A stretch of 64,000 nt of DNA. It comes from Oerskovia flava. GTDB lineage: Bacteria > Actinomycetota > Actinomycetes > Actinomycetales > Cellulomonadaceae. The DNA is taken from the NCBI RefSeq assembly GCF_026163685.1, contig NZ_JAOXSR010000001.1, positions 434,001 through 498,000 of the forward strand, read 5' to 3'. A program made the position numbers and the translations under genes. Positions 18,490 through 26,810 of the stretch are shown one piece after another; within the stretch, counting starts at the first letter, position 1; each line of letters begins with the position of its first letter. The notes beneath the pieces were generated by a model. That model was not told where the DNA came from and ran no database searches. It was given only the letters and a program-made list of their open reading frames with translations.

Positions 18490-19230
18490 ATGGACGTCGC
18501 CGCTGTGATCGCGCTCCTGTCCCACGAGAAGTCCGGCGTCCGGCGCCGTGCGGTCATGATGCTGCCGGGTCTGACCCACGGTGATCCGCCGACGCCCGAG
18601 ATGGTGGACGCGACGATCCGGCTCACCACGGATCCGAAGAAGAGGGTGCGGGACTACGCGTGCTTCGTGCTCGGACGGCAATTCCACGAGGTGGACACAC
18701 CCGAGCTCCGGGACGCGCTCGCGGCCCGGCTCGACGACGTCGACCGTGAGACGCGGTGCGAGGCCCTCGTCGGGCTCGCGTACCGCCGAGATCCCCGTGC
18801 GCTGCCGCGCGTGCGAGCCGCGTTGACCCGGCCGAGCGGCGCCGTCTGGCAGCTCGAGATCGTCGCCGCGGGAGCGCTGGGCGACCCGGGTCTCCACCCT
18901 CTCCTGGTGCCGCACCGCACAGGCTGGGACGACGAGGTCGCGGACCAGCAGGCCGACGCCGCGTGCCGGTTGACCGACCCCGACGGGCCGGGCGAGGACA
19001 TGCTCGACGGCGTGGCCGACCTGTGTCGTCGTCGCGGGCACGAGCTGCCGGACGGCGACACCCTCCGGTCCTGGCGCTTGATGACGGTGCTCCTCGACAT
19101 CGCTCCCCACCGCGCAGCGGAGTTCTACGACGCCGTCGCCGACCGCTTGGAGGGCGACGAGCCTGCGCTGCGCGAACTGCGCGTCGACTCAGCCCTGGCA
19201 CAGCTCGCCGACGAGGTCCGCCAACGCTGA
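18490..19230 (+). CDS. HEAT-repeat domain protein
   Basis: A 246-residue soluble protein built of helical pairs with HEAT-like spacing: MDVAAVIALLSHEKSGVRRRA, then repeats around VRDYACFVLGRQ, ETRCEALVGLAYRRDPRAL and LEIVAAGALGD. HEAT-repeat proteins are scaffolds; no enzymatic motif is seen. The ATG at 18490 lacks a ribosome site and has CATACT 7 nt upstream, compatible with a leaderless start. The stop TGA is inside the second 64-bp palindrome, and the gene is bracketed by both copies with little else, so gene and repeats may have moved or been duplicated together (inference). Confidence 0.75.
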   Translation: MDVAAVIALLSHEKSGVRRRAVMMLPGLTHGDPPTPEMVDATIRLTTDPKKRVRDYACFVLGRQFHEVDTPELRDALAARLDDVDRETRCEALVGLAYRRDPRALPRVRAALTRPSGAVWQLEIVAAGALGDPGLHPLLVPHRTGWDDEVADQQADAACRLTDPDGPGEDMLDGVADLCRRRGHELPDGDTLRSWRLMTVLLDIAPHRAAEFYDAVADRLEGDEPALRELRVDSALAQLADEVRQR

Positions 19231-19288
19231 GTGCGGGGAAACGGTCGTCGGAGAGCGCTCTCCGACGACCGTTTCCCTGCACTCAGCG
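19225..19288. repeat. 64-bp near-perfect palindrome, copy 2
   Basis: Arms 19225-19256 and 19257-19288 pair with a single mismatch. It is 824 bp downstream of copy 1 in the same register. It contains the TGA stop of the HEAT-repeat gene (19228-19230) and ends 14 nt before the stop of the convergent hydrolase, so it can act as a two-way terminator. Confidence 0.9.
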
Positions 19289-19302
19289 GGGGAGCGGGGG
19301 CG

Positions 19303-20613
19303 TCAGGCGGGGAGCGGGCCGCCGCGGGTCGCCAGGCGTTCGGTGAGGCGGGCGAAGACGTCGCCGGTGCGCAGGCCGTCGTGCTCGAACTCGTTCGTCA
19401 CCCAGGCCTCGGTGTTGCCCACGTGAGCGGCGGTCTCGAGCGACAGGTCGGCGTCGACGAACATGTCGTCGTGGTAGACCGCCGCCTCGACGGGGACCTC
19501 GTTGCGCGCGAGCGTGTCGAGGTCGTAGAGGTCGGGCCAGCGCTCCCACGTCGCGAGCGCCTCGGCCGCGCGGCGGAACGGTCGCAGCGCGGCGACCTCG
19601 TCGAACATCCAGGGGTAGATCATCTCGCCCGTCAGCAGGAGCGGGCGGGTGCCGGGGGCGAAGGCGGGGTCGTCGTCGCGCACCGCCTGCGCGGCCCACG
19701 CGGTGGGGCCGGTGTGCGACTGCGCGTAGATCGACTCGTGCAGCACCGCGTAGAGCGGGTTGGTGCGGAACGACGTCGTGGCGGCCACGTCGGCGAGGAA
19801 CGTGTCGGTGAGCTCGTCGGGCGCACCCGGGTCGAACGCCTCGTCGACGATCCAGTGGATGCGCTCGGCGCCGGGCTTCATCCCCAGGTCCATACCGACC
19901 GACTGGAACCGGTGCACGGACAGCGGGTCGCCGTCGGGCAGGCGGACGTCGCCGACGGCGAGGCGGTCCGCGATCGCGGCGAGGCGCGCCTCGTCGTGGG
20001 GGTACCGCGCCCGGTAGCGCGCGTTCTTGGCGACGACGCGCGGCTGGGTGCGCCGGTACACCTCGCGTGCGTCGGCGCTGAGGCCGGGCAGGCCGCCCGT
20101 GACGAGGCACGCGGCGAGGCCCTCGGGGGCGCGCGACAGGTACGTCATGGTGAGGAACCCGCCGTAGGACTGGCCGAGCGTCGTCCAGCGCCGCCCGCCG
20201 TAGACCGACCGGCGCACGTGCTCGGCGTCGGCGACGATCGAGTCGGCGCGGAAGTGCGTGAGGTGCTCGGCCTGGTCCGCGGCCGAGCCCTGTGCGGCGA
20301 GCACTGCGGCGCGGACCGCGGACGAGCGCCCGGTCCCGCGCTGGTCGAGCAGCACGACGCGGTACGTCGCCAGGGCCTGGCCGAGCCAGCCGTCCGGACC
20401 GGTGGGGCGCGGCCCCTTGCCGCCCGGCCCGCCCTGGAGGAACACGAGCAGCGGGAGGTCGTCGCGGCGTCGGGCCGGGTCGACGAGCTCGCGGACGAAG
20501 AGCGTCAGACGCCGCGGGTCGCTCTCGTCCGACCAGTCGAGGGGGACCTCGATCTCGCGGTCGGTGACGTGCAGGCCGGGGACCGTGTAGCCGGTCTCGC
20601 TCGTGGTGCTCAC
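19303..20613 (-). CDS. pip: Alpha/beta hydrolase, prolyl aminopeptidase-like
   Basis: A 436-residue serine hydrolase of the proline iminopeptidase family (S33). Motifs are the oxyanion segment LQGGPGGKGPR (residues 59-69), LLDQRGTGRSS (88-98) and the nucleophile elbow GQSYGG with S149. It is probably cytosolic, as no signal peptide is visible, and would cleave N-terminal proline from peptides; other amidase or esterase roles are possible. The GTG at 20613 has TAGGGT (20625-20620) exactly 6 nt upstream and no Shine-Dalgarno, a leaderless arrangement. Confidence 0.8.
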   Translation of the reverse strand: MSTTSETGYTVPGLHVTDREIEVPLDWSDESDPRRLTLFVRELVDPARRRDDLPLLVFLQGGPGGKGPRPTGPDGWLGQALATYRVVLLDQRGTGRSSAVRAAVLAAQGSAADQAEHLTHFRADSIVADAEHVRRSVYGGRRWTTLGQSYGGFLTMTYLSRAPEGLAACLVTGGLPGLSADAREVYRRTQPRVVAKNARYRARYPHDEARLAAIADRLAVGDVRLPDGDPLSVHRFQSVGMDLGMKPGAERIHWIVDEAFDPGAPDELTDTFLADVAATTSFRTNPLYAVLHESIYAQSHTGPTAWAAQAVRDDDPAFAPGTRPLLLTGEMIYPWMFDEVAALRPFRRAAEALATWERWPDLYDLDTLARNEVPVEAAVYHDDMFVDADLSLETAAHVGNTEAWVTNEFEHDGLRTGDVFARLTERLATRGGPLPA

Positions 20614-20645
20614 GCAGCCACCCTAGCCAGCGCACCGCCGTACCC

Positions 20646-20693
20646 CGACGCCCCGAGCGCACGATGCCCCGAGCGCACGACGCCCCGAGCGCG
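20646..20693. repeat. Three tandem copies of a 16-bp unit
   Basis: CGACGCCCCGAGCGCA is repeated three times without gap (20646-20661, 20662-20677, 20678-20693), with one substitution in each of copies 2 and 3. It lies between the glpK stop and the start of the hydrolase gene. It is a candidate variable-number tandem repeat. Confidence 0.85.
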
Positions 20694-20697
20694 CGAC

Positions 20698-20737
20698 GAG
20701 GGGGTGGCACCGCCGCGACCGGCAGGACCACCCCCTC
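20698..20737 (-). terminator. Probable terminator of the glp operon
   Basis: GAGGGGGTGG (20698-20707) pairs perfectly with CCACCCCCTC (20728-20737) across a 20-nt loop, starting 18 nt past the glpK stop. The loop is long, so strength is uncertain. Confidence 0.5.
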
Positions 20738-20754
20738 GACGGGACGATCGAGGA

Positions 20755-22272
20755 CTACTGCTCCACGTCGTCGTCCACCCAGTCCATCGTCTTCGTGACG
20801 GCCTTCTTCCAGTTGCGGTACAGCCGCTCGCGCTCGCCGGACTCCATCGACGGGGTCCAGCGCTTGTCCTCGGCCCAGTTGTCGATGACGTCCTGCTCTC
20901 CGGACCAGAAGCCGACGGCGATGCCCGCGGCGTACGCGGCGCCGAGCGCGGTGGTCTCGGCGACCTTCGGACGCACGACGTCGACGCCCAGCTGGTCGGC
21001 CTGGAACTGCATGAGCAGCTCGTTGGCGACCATGCCGCCGTCGACGCGCAGCTCGGTGAGGTCCACTCCGGAGTCGGCGTTCATGGCGTCGAGGACCTCG
21101 CGGGTCTGGAACGCCGTCGCCTCGAGCGCCGCGCGGGCGATGTGGTTCTTCGTGACGTACCGCGTGAGGCCGACGAGCGCACCGCGGGCGTCGGAGCGCC
21201 AGTACGGGGCGAAGAGTCCGGAGAACGCGGGGACGAAGTACGCGCCGCCGTTGTCGTCCACCTTGCGGGCCAGCCACTCGACGTCGGGCGCGTCGGTGAA
21301 CATCCCGAGGTTGTCGCGCAGCCACTGGATGAGGGAGCCGGTGACGGCGATCGAGCCCTCGAGCGCGTACCGGACCGGCTGGTCGCCGATCTTGTAGCAG
21401 ACGGTCGTGAGCAGACCGTTCTCGCTCATCACCTTCTCGGTGCCGGTGTTGAGGAGCATGAAGTTGCCGGTGCCGTAGGTGTTCTTGGCCTGCCCGACCT
21501 CGAAGCACGCCTGGCCGAACGTGGCGGCCTGCTGGTCACCGAGGATGCCGGCGATCGGGACGCCCGGGACCATGCCGCGCTGGCGGCCGTGGCCGTAGAC
21601 CTCGGACGAGGACTTGATCTCCGGGAGCATCGACAGCGGGATGCCCATGTCGGCGGCGATGTCCTCTCGCCAGGAGAGGGTGTCGAGGTCCATGAGCATG
21701 GTTCGCGAGGCGTTCGTGACGTCGGTGACGTGCACACCGCCGTCGGTCCCGCCCGTCATGTTCCACAGCACCCAGGTGTCGGTGTTGCCGAACATCAGGT
21801 CGCCGCGGTCGGCCGCAGCCCGGGCGCCCTCGACGTTGTCGAGGATCCACTTGACCTTGGGTCCGGAGAAGTAGGTCGCGAGCGGCAGGCCGACGATCGC
21901 CTTGTACTTCTCGGCGCCCTCGGAGCCACCGAGCTCGTCGACGATCTTCTGCGTGCGGGTGTCCTGCCAGACGATCGCGTTGTAGACGGGCTTGCCGGTC
22001 GTGCGGTCCCACACGACGGCCGTCTCGCGCTGGTTCGTGATGCCGACGGCGGCGATGTCGGCGTGCGTGAGGTTCGCCCGGGTCAGGGCGAGGCCCACGG
22101 CCTCGCGGACGTTGTTCCAGATCTGCTCGGGGTTGTGCTCGACCCAGCCGGCCTTCGGGAAGATCTGGTCGTGCTCGAGCTGCCCCGACGAGACGATCTC
22201 GCCGGAGTGGTTGAAGACGATGGCGCGGGAGCTGGTGGTTCCCTGGTCGATGGCGAGGACGTAGTCAGCCAT
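20755..22272 (-). CDS. glpK: Glycerol kinase
   Basis: Phosphorylates glycerol to sn-glycerol 3-phosphate. The 505-residue length is normal. FGGY-kinase motifs are [12 protein letters not shown] at the N-terminus, [19 protein letters not shown], the [16 protein letters not shown] signature and [12 protein letters not shown]. It is the last gene of the minus-strand glpD-glpF-glpK series, 102 nt after glpF. Regulation is probably by the SorC-type protein encoded divergently at 25209, and by glycerol. Confidence 0.97.
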   Translation of the reverse strand: MADYVLAIDQGTTSSRAIVFNHSGEIVSSGQLEHDQIFPKAGWVEHNPEQIWNNVREAVGLALTRANLTHADIAAVGITNQRETAVVWDRTTGKPVYNAIVWQDTRTQKIVDELGGSEGAEKYKAIVGLPLATYFSGPKVKWILDNVEGARAAADRGDLMFGNTDTWVLWNMTGGTDGGVHVTDVTNASRTMLMDLDTLSWREDIAADMGIPLSMLPEIKSSSEVYGHGRQRGMVPGVPIAGILGDQQAATFGQACFEVGQAKNTYGTGNFMLLNTGTEKVMSENGLLTTVCYKIGDQPVRYALEGSIAVTGSLIQWLRDNLGMFTDAPDVEWLARKVDDNGGAYFVPAFSGLFAPYWRSDARGALVGLTRYVTKNHIARAALEATAFQTREVLDAMNADSGVDLTELRVDGGMVANELLMQFQADQLGVDVVRPKVAETTALGAAYAAGIAVGFWSGEQDVIDNWAEDKRWTPSMESGERERLYRNWKKAVTKTMDWVDDDVEQ

Positions 22273-22374
22273 GGTGTGTCAGTCCTTCTGTGGATCGGGT
22301 GCGCTTGGACGAGGTGCTGGTGCGACGGGTGCTGCCCGGTGGCGACGTCGTGGTCGCCACCGGGCGGCGGACGG

Positions 22375-23109
22375 TCAGGCGACCGCGGCGGCCAGGAGTC
22401 CGGCGAGGACACCACCGACGATCGGGCCGACGACCGGGACCCAGGAGTAGCTCCAGTCGCTCGGGCCCTTGCCCTTGATCGGCAGCAGTGCGTGCGCGAT
22501 ACGGGGGCCGAGGTCACGTGCCGGGTTGATCGCGTACCCGGTGGGACCACCGAGGCTCGCGCCGATCCCGACCACGAGGAGGGCGACCGCGAGGGGGCCG
22601 AGCTCGTGCGGGGTGTTGCCGAACTGGAGGACGACGAACACGAGGACGAACGTGCCGATGACCTCGGTGACGACGTTCCAGCCGTAGGAGCGGATCTCCG
22701 GGCCGGTGGAGAAGACCGCGAGCTTGGTGGCGCCGGGCGCCTCCTGGTCGAAGTGCTTCTTGTAGGCGAGGAAGGCCAGCGCGGCACCCACGGCGGCACC
22801 GGCCATCTGCGCGGTGACGTAGTAGAAGCCGTTCGCGGCGGTCACGGGGATGCCCGGGGCGAACTCCTCCGCGCCGTTGGCCCAGATGCCGAAAGTCACG
22901 GCCGGGTTGATGTGTGCACCGGACCGGTACGCCACGAACACACCGGCGAAGACGGCAAGGCCCCATCCGAAGTTGATGAGGAGCCAGCCGCCGTTGAATC
23001 CCTTGGTCTTCGGGAGGATGACGTTCGCGACGACTCCTGCACCTCCGAGGAGCAGGAACGCCGTCCCGAGGAACTCGGAGACGATGAGCTCGCCTGTTGA
23101 CACGTCCAT
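22375..23109 (-). CDS. glpF: Glycerol uptake facilitator (aquaglyceroporin)
   Basis: A 244-residue MIP-family channel with six transmembrane segments for facilitated glycerol entry. Both selectivity motifs are intact: HINPAVTFG (NPA 68-70) and AINPARDLGPR (NPA 195-197). The Asp after the second NPAR is the mark of glycerol-conducting GlpF rather than water-selective aquaporins. The ATG at 23109 starts MDVSTGEL; a longer frame from 23160 adds polar residues unlike a MIP N-terminus. It lies between glpD and glpK. Confidence 0.95.
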   Translation of the reverse strand: MDVSTGELIVSEFLGTAFLLLGGAGVVANVILPKTKGFNGGWLLINFGWGLAVFAGVFVAYRSGAHINPAVTFGIWANGAEEFAPGIPVTAANGFYYVTAQMAGAAVGAALAFLAYKKHFDQEAPGATKLAVFSTGPEIRSYGWNVVTEVIGTFVLVFVVLQFGNTPHELGPLAVALLVVGIGASLGGPTGYAINPARDLGPRIAHALLPIKGKGPSDWSYSWVPVVGPIVGGVLAGLLAAAVA

Positions 23110-23179
23110 CGTGTACTCGCTTTCTTGTTGGACTTCGCTGTCGCAACCCCGACGGCGCATCCGTGCGCCGTGGTTGTCG

Positions 23180-23200
23180 GGCCCCGTCGGGGACGGGGCC
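23180..23200 (-). terminator. Intercistronic hairpin between glpD and glpF
   Basis: GGCCCCGTC pairs with GACGGGGCC over a 3-nt loop, 95 nt after the glpD stop. In the 186-nt glpD-glpF gap it may attenuate readthrough or protect RNA ends. No strong promoter for glpF was recognised. Confidence 0.45.
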
Positions 23201-23295
23201 GGGTGGTGCGAGGTGCGGTCGTCGGGGTCGTGGCGACCGCACCCGGGTTCAGTTGTGCTCGGAGGGGCAGTCCCTGCGCGGGGTCGGCAGGGGGG

Positions 23296-25044
23296 TCAGG
23301 AGGTACGGAGGGGTTGCAGGGGTGCGACGTCGTCGGCCGTGAGGCGCGAGCGCTCGGCGGTGGCGTCGTCGGGCTGCTTCTCGGCAGCGGCCTCGGCCTC
23401 CGCACGGGCCGTGTAGGACGCGATCTCCGCGGCCTTGGTCTCGTCGTCCCATCCCAGCAGGGGCGCGACGACGTCGGCGATCTCGGGGAGCGCGGCCAGA
23501 CCGCGGTCCCGCACCTCGTAGTTGAGGCGCGTGCGGTGCAGCAGCAGGTCCTCGAGGTGCAGGGCGCCCTCGTGCGTGACGCCGTAGGAGATCTCGGCGC
23601 GCAGGTACGCGGGCGCGTGCTCGAGCGGGCGCGCCATCGACGGGTCCTCCTCGCACAGCGCGACGATGTCGCGCAGGGCGGAACCGTACCGGTGCAGCAG
23701 GTGGTCGACGAGCGCAGGTGTCCAGCCGTACCGCGAGGCGTGCGTGCGGGCCTGGCGCTGGAGGGCGACGAGCCCTTCTGCCCCGACGAGCGGGATGCGG
23801 TGCGTGACGGACGGCAGCGCGGCCGCCCGCTGCCCGATGGCGAAGTCCACGGCGTCCTTCGCCATCACCCGGTAGGTGGTGAGCTTGCCGCCGGCGATGA
23901 CGGTCAGACCCGGGACGGGCGAGGCCACGGTGTGCTCGCGGGAGACCTTCGCCGAGCTCGTGCCCTCCTTGGTGCCGGGCTGCAGGAGCGGGCGGAGCCC
24001 GGCCCAGGTGCCGATGATGTCGTCACGCGTGAGGGGCTGGGCGAGCACGGCGTTCGCGTGCTCGAGCACGTAGTCGATGTCGGCCGACGTCGCGACGGGA
24101 TGCTGGAGCTCCTGCTCCCACGGGGTGTCGGTGGTGCCGATGACCCAGTAGCGCGACCACGGGATGACGAACAGGACGCTCTTCTCGGTCTGGAGGATCA
24201 GCCCGACCTTGCCCTTGATCCGTTCCCGGGGCACGACGATGTGGATCCCCTTGGACGCGAGCACCCGCAGACCGCCCTCGTCGCCCGCGAGCGACTCGGT
24301 GTCCTCGGTCCAGACGCCGGTCGCGTTGATGACGTGGCGGGCGCGGACGGAGACCTCCTTGCCCGTCTCCAGGTCGACGAGGACCGCGCCGTTGACCGTC
24401 CCGGTCGATCCCTTGGTGAGCTGCACGACCTGGGTGCGGGACGCGGCGTGCGCGCCGTAGGAGGCGGCGGTCCGCACGAGGGTCGTCGTGAGCCGGGCGT
24501 CGTCGACGGAGGCGTCCCAGTACTGGATGGCACCGATCGCGGCGTCGTGGGCGAGGTCCGGGAACTTGCGCTCCATCCCCTTGCGGGACAGGTGGCGGTG
24601 CAGGGGGAGCGCGCGCTTGCCGGGAGCCGCGGTCGCGAGCGTGTCGTACAGCGCGATGCCGGCGCCGACGTAGGCACGTTCCCAGACGCGGTGCTCGAGC
24701 GGGTAGAGGAACGGTACGGGCCGCACGAGGTGCGGAGCGATGTCCTTGAGCAGGAGGTCGCGCTCGGTGAGCGCCTCGTGCACGAGGTGGAAGTCGAGCA
24801 TCTGCAGGTAGCGCAGGCCACCGTGCACGAGCTTGCTCGACCGGCTGGAGGTGCCTGCCGACCAGTCCTGGGCCTCGACGATCGCGGTGGACAGGCCACG
24901 GGTGACGGCATCGAGCGCGATGCCGGCCCCGGTGACGCCACCGCCGATGACGAGGACGTCGAGCTCGCTGTCGGCCTGCGCGCTCGCCTCGAGCGCTGTC
25001 AGAGCCTGCTGCCGGGACTCGGCGGTGAGTCGGGTGGAGGCCAT
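23296..25044 (-). CDS. glpD: Aerobic glycerol-3-phosphate dehydrogenase
   Basis: An FAD-dependent, membrane-associated enzyme that oxidises glycerol 3-phosphate to dihydroxyacetone phosphate and passes electrons to the quinone pool. The 582-residue protein begins with the FAD-binding motif VIGGGVTGAGIALDA and has the GlpD signature SSRSSKLVHGGLRYL, with the C-terminal DAO domain complete. The ATG at 25044, preceded by GAGAGGG, is used in place of a frame extending to 25389 that would cross the divergent promoter region. It is the first gene of the glp series. Confidence 0.95.
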   Translation of the reverse strand: MASTRLTAESRQQALTALEASAQADSELDVLVIGGGVTGAGIALDAVTRGLSTAIVEAQDWSAGTSSRSSKLVHGGLRYLQMLDFHLVHEALTERDLLLKDIAPHLVRPVPFLYPLEHRVWERAYVGAGIALYDTLATAAPGKRALPLHRHLSRKGMERKFPDLAHDAAIGAIQYWDASVDDARLTTTLVRTAASYGAHAASRTQVVQLTKGSTGTVNGAVLVDLETGKEVSVRARHVINATGVWTEDTESLAGDEGGLRVLASKGIHIVVPRERIKGKVGLILQTEKSVLFVIPWSRYWVIGTTDTPWEQELQHPVATSADIDYVLEHANAVLAQPLTRDDIIGTWAGLRPLLQPGTKEGTSSAKVSREHTVASPVPGLTVIAGGKLTTYRVMAKDAVDFAIGQRAAALPSVTHRIPLVGAEGLVALQRQARTHASRYGWTPALVDHLLHRYGSALRDIVALCEEDPSMARPLEHAPAYLRAEISYGVTHEGALHLEDLLLHRTRLNYEVRDRGLAALPEIADVVAPLLGWDDETKAAEIASYTARAEAEAAAEKQPDDATAERSRLTADDVAPLQPLRTS

Positions 25045-25174
25045 CCGTTTCGCCCTCTCTCGTCGGTGGTCGCGGAACGTGCCGTCGCGGGGTTCGGCGA
25101 CGGGTCGTCCGAGGTGTCGCGCACGGTCGGCACGTACTAACGTCAGCACGGCAGGAACGTCCGCGCAACCGCAG

Positions 25175-25188
25175 TGCACAAACGTGCA
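25175..25188. promoter_or_regulatory. Inverted repeat in the glpD/sorC intergenic region
   Basis: TGCAC-AAAC-GTGCA is a perfect 5-bp dyad 21 nt before the regulator start and 131 nt before the glpD start. It is a candidate operator for the SorC-type regulator. No further copy was found in the window. Confidence 0.4.
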
Positions 25189-25208
25189 AGCAGAAGAGGT
25201 GTTGACTG

Positions 25209-26159
25209 ATGCCTGACCGTGAGCAGGACGTCCTCCGGGCCGCGTCCATGTACTACCTCCAGGACATGAAGATGGAGGCGATCGCCAAGCACCTGCGCAC
25301 CTCGCGCTCGACCGTCTCGCGGCTGGTGAAGAAGGCGCGGGAGACCGGCCTGGTGGAGATCTCCCTGCGCCCGACGCGCAGCCGTGCACCGGGGCTCGGC
25401 CAGCACCTCGCGTCGGCGTACGGCATCGACGCCTACGTGGTGCCTGTGCCCGACTCCGCTGCTCAGGTGGACCGGCTCGACCAGGTCGCGCTCACGACCG
25501 CACGCCTCCTCGGCTCGTGGTTCGACTCCGACATGGTGCTGGGGCTCGCGTGGGGCACGACGCTCGCGGCGATCGCCCGTCACCTGCCCCGCAAGCCGAC
25601 CCGGGGCTCCGCCGTCGTGCAGCTCAACGGGGCCGCGAACACCCGGACCTCGGGGGTCCACTACGCGGGTGACCTCATCGCCGGGTTCGGCACGGCGTTC
25701 GACGCCCACGTGCACCATTTCCCAGTGCCGGCGTTCTTCGACTACGCCGAGACCAAGCAGGCGATGTGGCGTGAGCGGTCGGTCCGACGGGTGCTCGACG
25801 TGCAGCAGCGAGCCGACGTCGCGCTGTTCTCGGTGGGGGCCGTCTCGGGCGGTGTGCCCTCGCACGTGTACTCGGCCGGCTACCTCGACCCTGAGGACGT
25901 CGCGGTCCTCGAGGCCGAGCGGGTGGTGGGTGACGTGTGCACGGTCTTCCTGCGGGGCGACGGCACCTACAGCGACATCGCGCTCAACGAGCGGGCGACC
26001 GGACCGACCCCGACCGAGCTGCGCCGGATCCCTCGCCGGGTGTGCGCGGTGGCGGGCTACAACAAGGTCGCGCCGCTGCGGGCCGCGCTGCGGGCCGGGG
26101 TGGTGACGGACCTCGTGGTCGACGAGATGACCGCGGTCCGGCTCGTCGAAGACCTCTAG
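25209..26159 (+). CDS. SorC/DeoR-type sugar-binding transcriptional regulator
   Basis: A 316-residue regulator. The N-terminal helix-turn-helix (about residues 8-45, MKMEAIAKHLRTSRSTVSRL) is followed by the SorC sugar-binding domain (about 58-315), with GLAWGTTLAAIA as the phospho-sugar-binding segment. It is divergent from glpD-glpF-glpK, so glycerol 3-phosphate or another triose phosphate is a reasonable effector and the glp genes its target. The usual glp regulators in other phyla are GlpR (DeoR) or GlpP, so this is a lineage-specific solution. The ATG at 25209 has AGAGG upstream. Confidence 0.85.
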   Translation: MPDREQDVLRAASMYYLQDMKMEAIAKHLRTSRSTVSRLVKKARETGLVEISLRPTRSRAPGLGQHLASAYGIDAYVVPVPDSAAQVDRLDQVALTTARLLGSWFDSDMVLGLAWGTTLAAIARHLPRKPTRGSAVVQLNGAANTRTSGVHYAGDLIAGFGTAFDAHVHHFPVPAFFDYAETKQAMWRERSVRRVLDVQQRADVALFSVGAVSGGVPSHVYSAGYLDPEDVAVLEAERVVGDVCTVFLRGDGTYSDIALNERATGPTPTELRRIPRRVCAVAGYNKVAPLRAALRAGVVTDLVVDEMTAVRLVEDL

Positions 26160-26175
26160 AAACTATACCTCCGCG

Positions 26176-26213
26176 TGTATGAGTATGCAGGGCGGGTCAC
26201 GACCGCGTAGATT
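26176..26213 (+). promoter_or_regulatory. argA promoter with ARG-box-like operator
   Basis: TGTATGAGTATGCA (26176-26189) is a dyad resembling ArgR boxes, built on TGCATA/TATGCA arms. The hexamer TAGATT (26208-26213) is followed by exactly 6 nt before the GTG start. The box would cover the -35 region, where ArgR could repress an arginine biosynthetic gene. Confidence 0.5.
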
Positions 26214-26219
26214 GTCGAC

Positions 26220-26789
26220 GTGACCGAGACGCATCCCACGCCGTCCGGCGAGCGCGCCGCCCGTGACTTCGTGGTCCGTGCGGCCGTCCCGGCAGACGTG
26301 CGCACGATCCGTGACCTCGTCGAGCCCTACGCGGCGCAGCGCATCCTCCTCGCGAAGGAGATGGTCGGCTACTACGAGGCCGTCCAGGAGTTCGTCGTCG
26401 CCGACGCGGGCACCCCCGGGGACGGGCGGGCGGGCACGTCCGACGTCGTCGGCTGCGGCGCGCTGCACGTCATGTGGGACGACCTCGCGGAGATCCGCAC
26501 ACTGGCCGTCGACCGGCGGTGGCTCGGCCGGGGCGTCGGGCACGGGCTCGTCGTCGAGCTGCTCGCGCGTGCCCGGGCGCTCGGACTTCGGCGCGTCTTC
26601 TGTCTGACGTTCGAGGTGGACTTCTTCACCGCCCACGGCTTCCACGAGATCGACGGGACACCCGTGGCGCCCGACGTCTACGCCGAGCTGTTGCGCTCGC
26701 ACGACCACGGCGTCGCGGAGTTCCTCGACCTCGCGCACGTCAAGCCGAACACCCTGGGAAACACGCGGATGCTCATCGAGCTGGACTGA
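26220..26789 (+). CDS. argA: Amino-acid N-acetyltransferase (short ArgA type, GNAT)
   Basis: A 189-residue GNAT protein of the short N-acetylglutamate synthase type known from actinobacteria and others, which acetylates glutamate as the first step of arginine synthesis. Motifs are VRAAVPADVRTIRDLV, the beta4 segment EIRTLAVDRRWLGRGVGHGLV with the acetyl-CoA loop RWLGRGVG, and LTFEVDFFTAHGF. A short Gly/Asp-rich insertion (DAGTPGDGRAGTSD) lies around residues 61-75. The GTG start is leaderless by spacing, and an ARG-box-like site precedes it, which supports the arginine assignment. Confidence 0.85.
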   Translation: MTETHPTPSGERAARDFVVRAAVPADVRTIRDLVEPYAAQRILLAKEMVGYYEAVQEFVVADAGTPGDGRAGTSDVVGCGALHVMWDDLAEIRTLAVDRRWLGRGVGHGLVVELLARARALGLRRVFCLTFEVDFFTAHGFHEIDGTPVAPDVYAELLRSHDHGVAEFLDLAHVKPNTLGNTRMLIELD

Positions 26790-26809
26790 CCCCCTCGCGT
26801 CCCGGGGTC
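26788..26809. terminator. Hairpin shared by convergent argA and lacI ends
   Basis: GACCCC (26788-26793) pairs with GGGGTC (26804-26809) in a 22-nt element spanning the 21-nt gap between the two stops. The 6-bp stem is short; it may act in both directions. Confidence 0.4.
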
Positions 26810-26810
26810 C

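Noticed and set aside
20646-20693. CRISPR-like array
   Set aside because: The 16-bp units are directly adjacent without spacers, and no cas genes are present.
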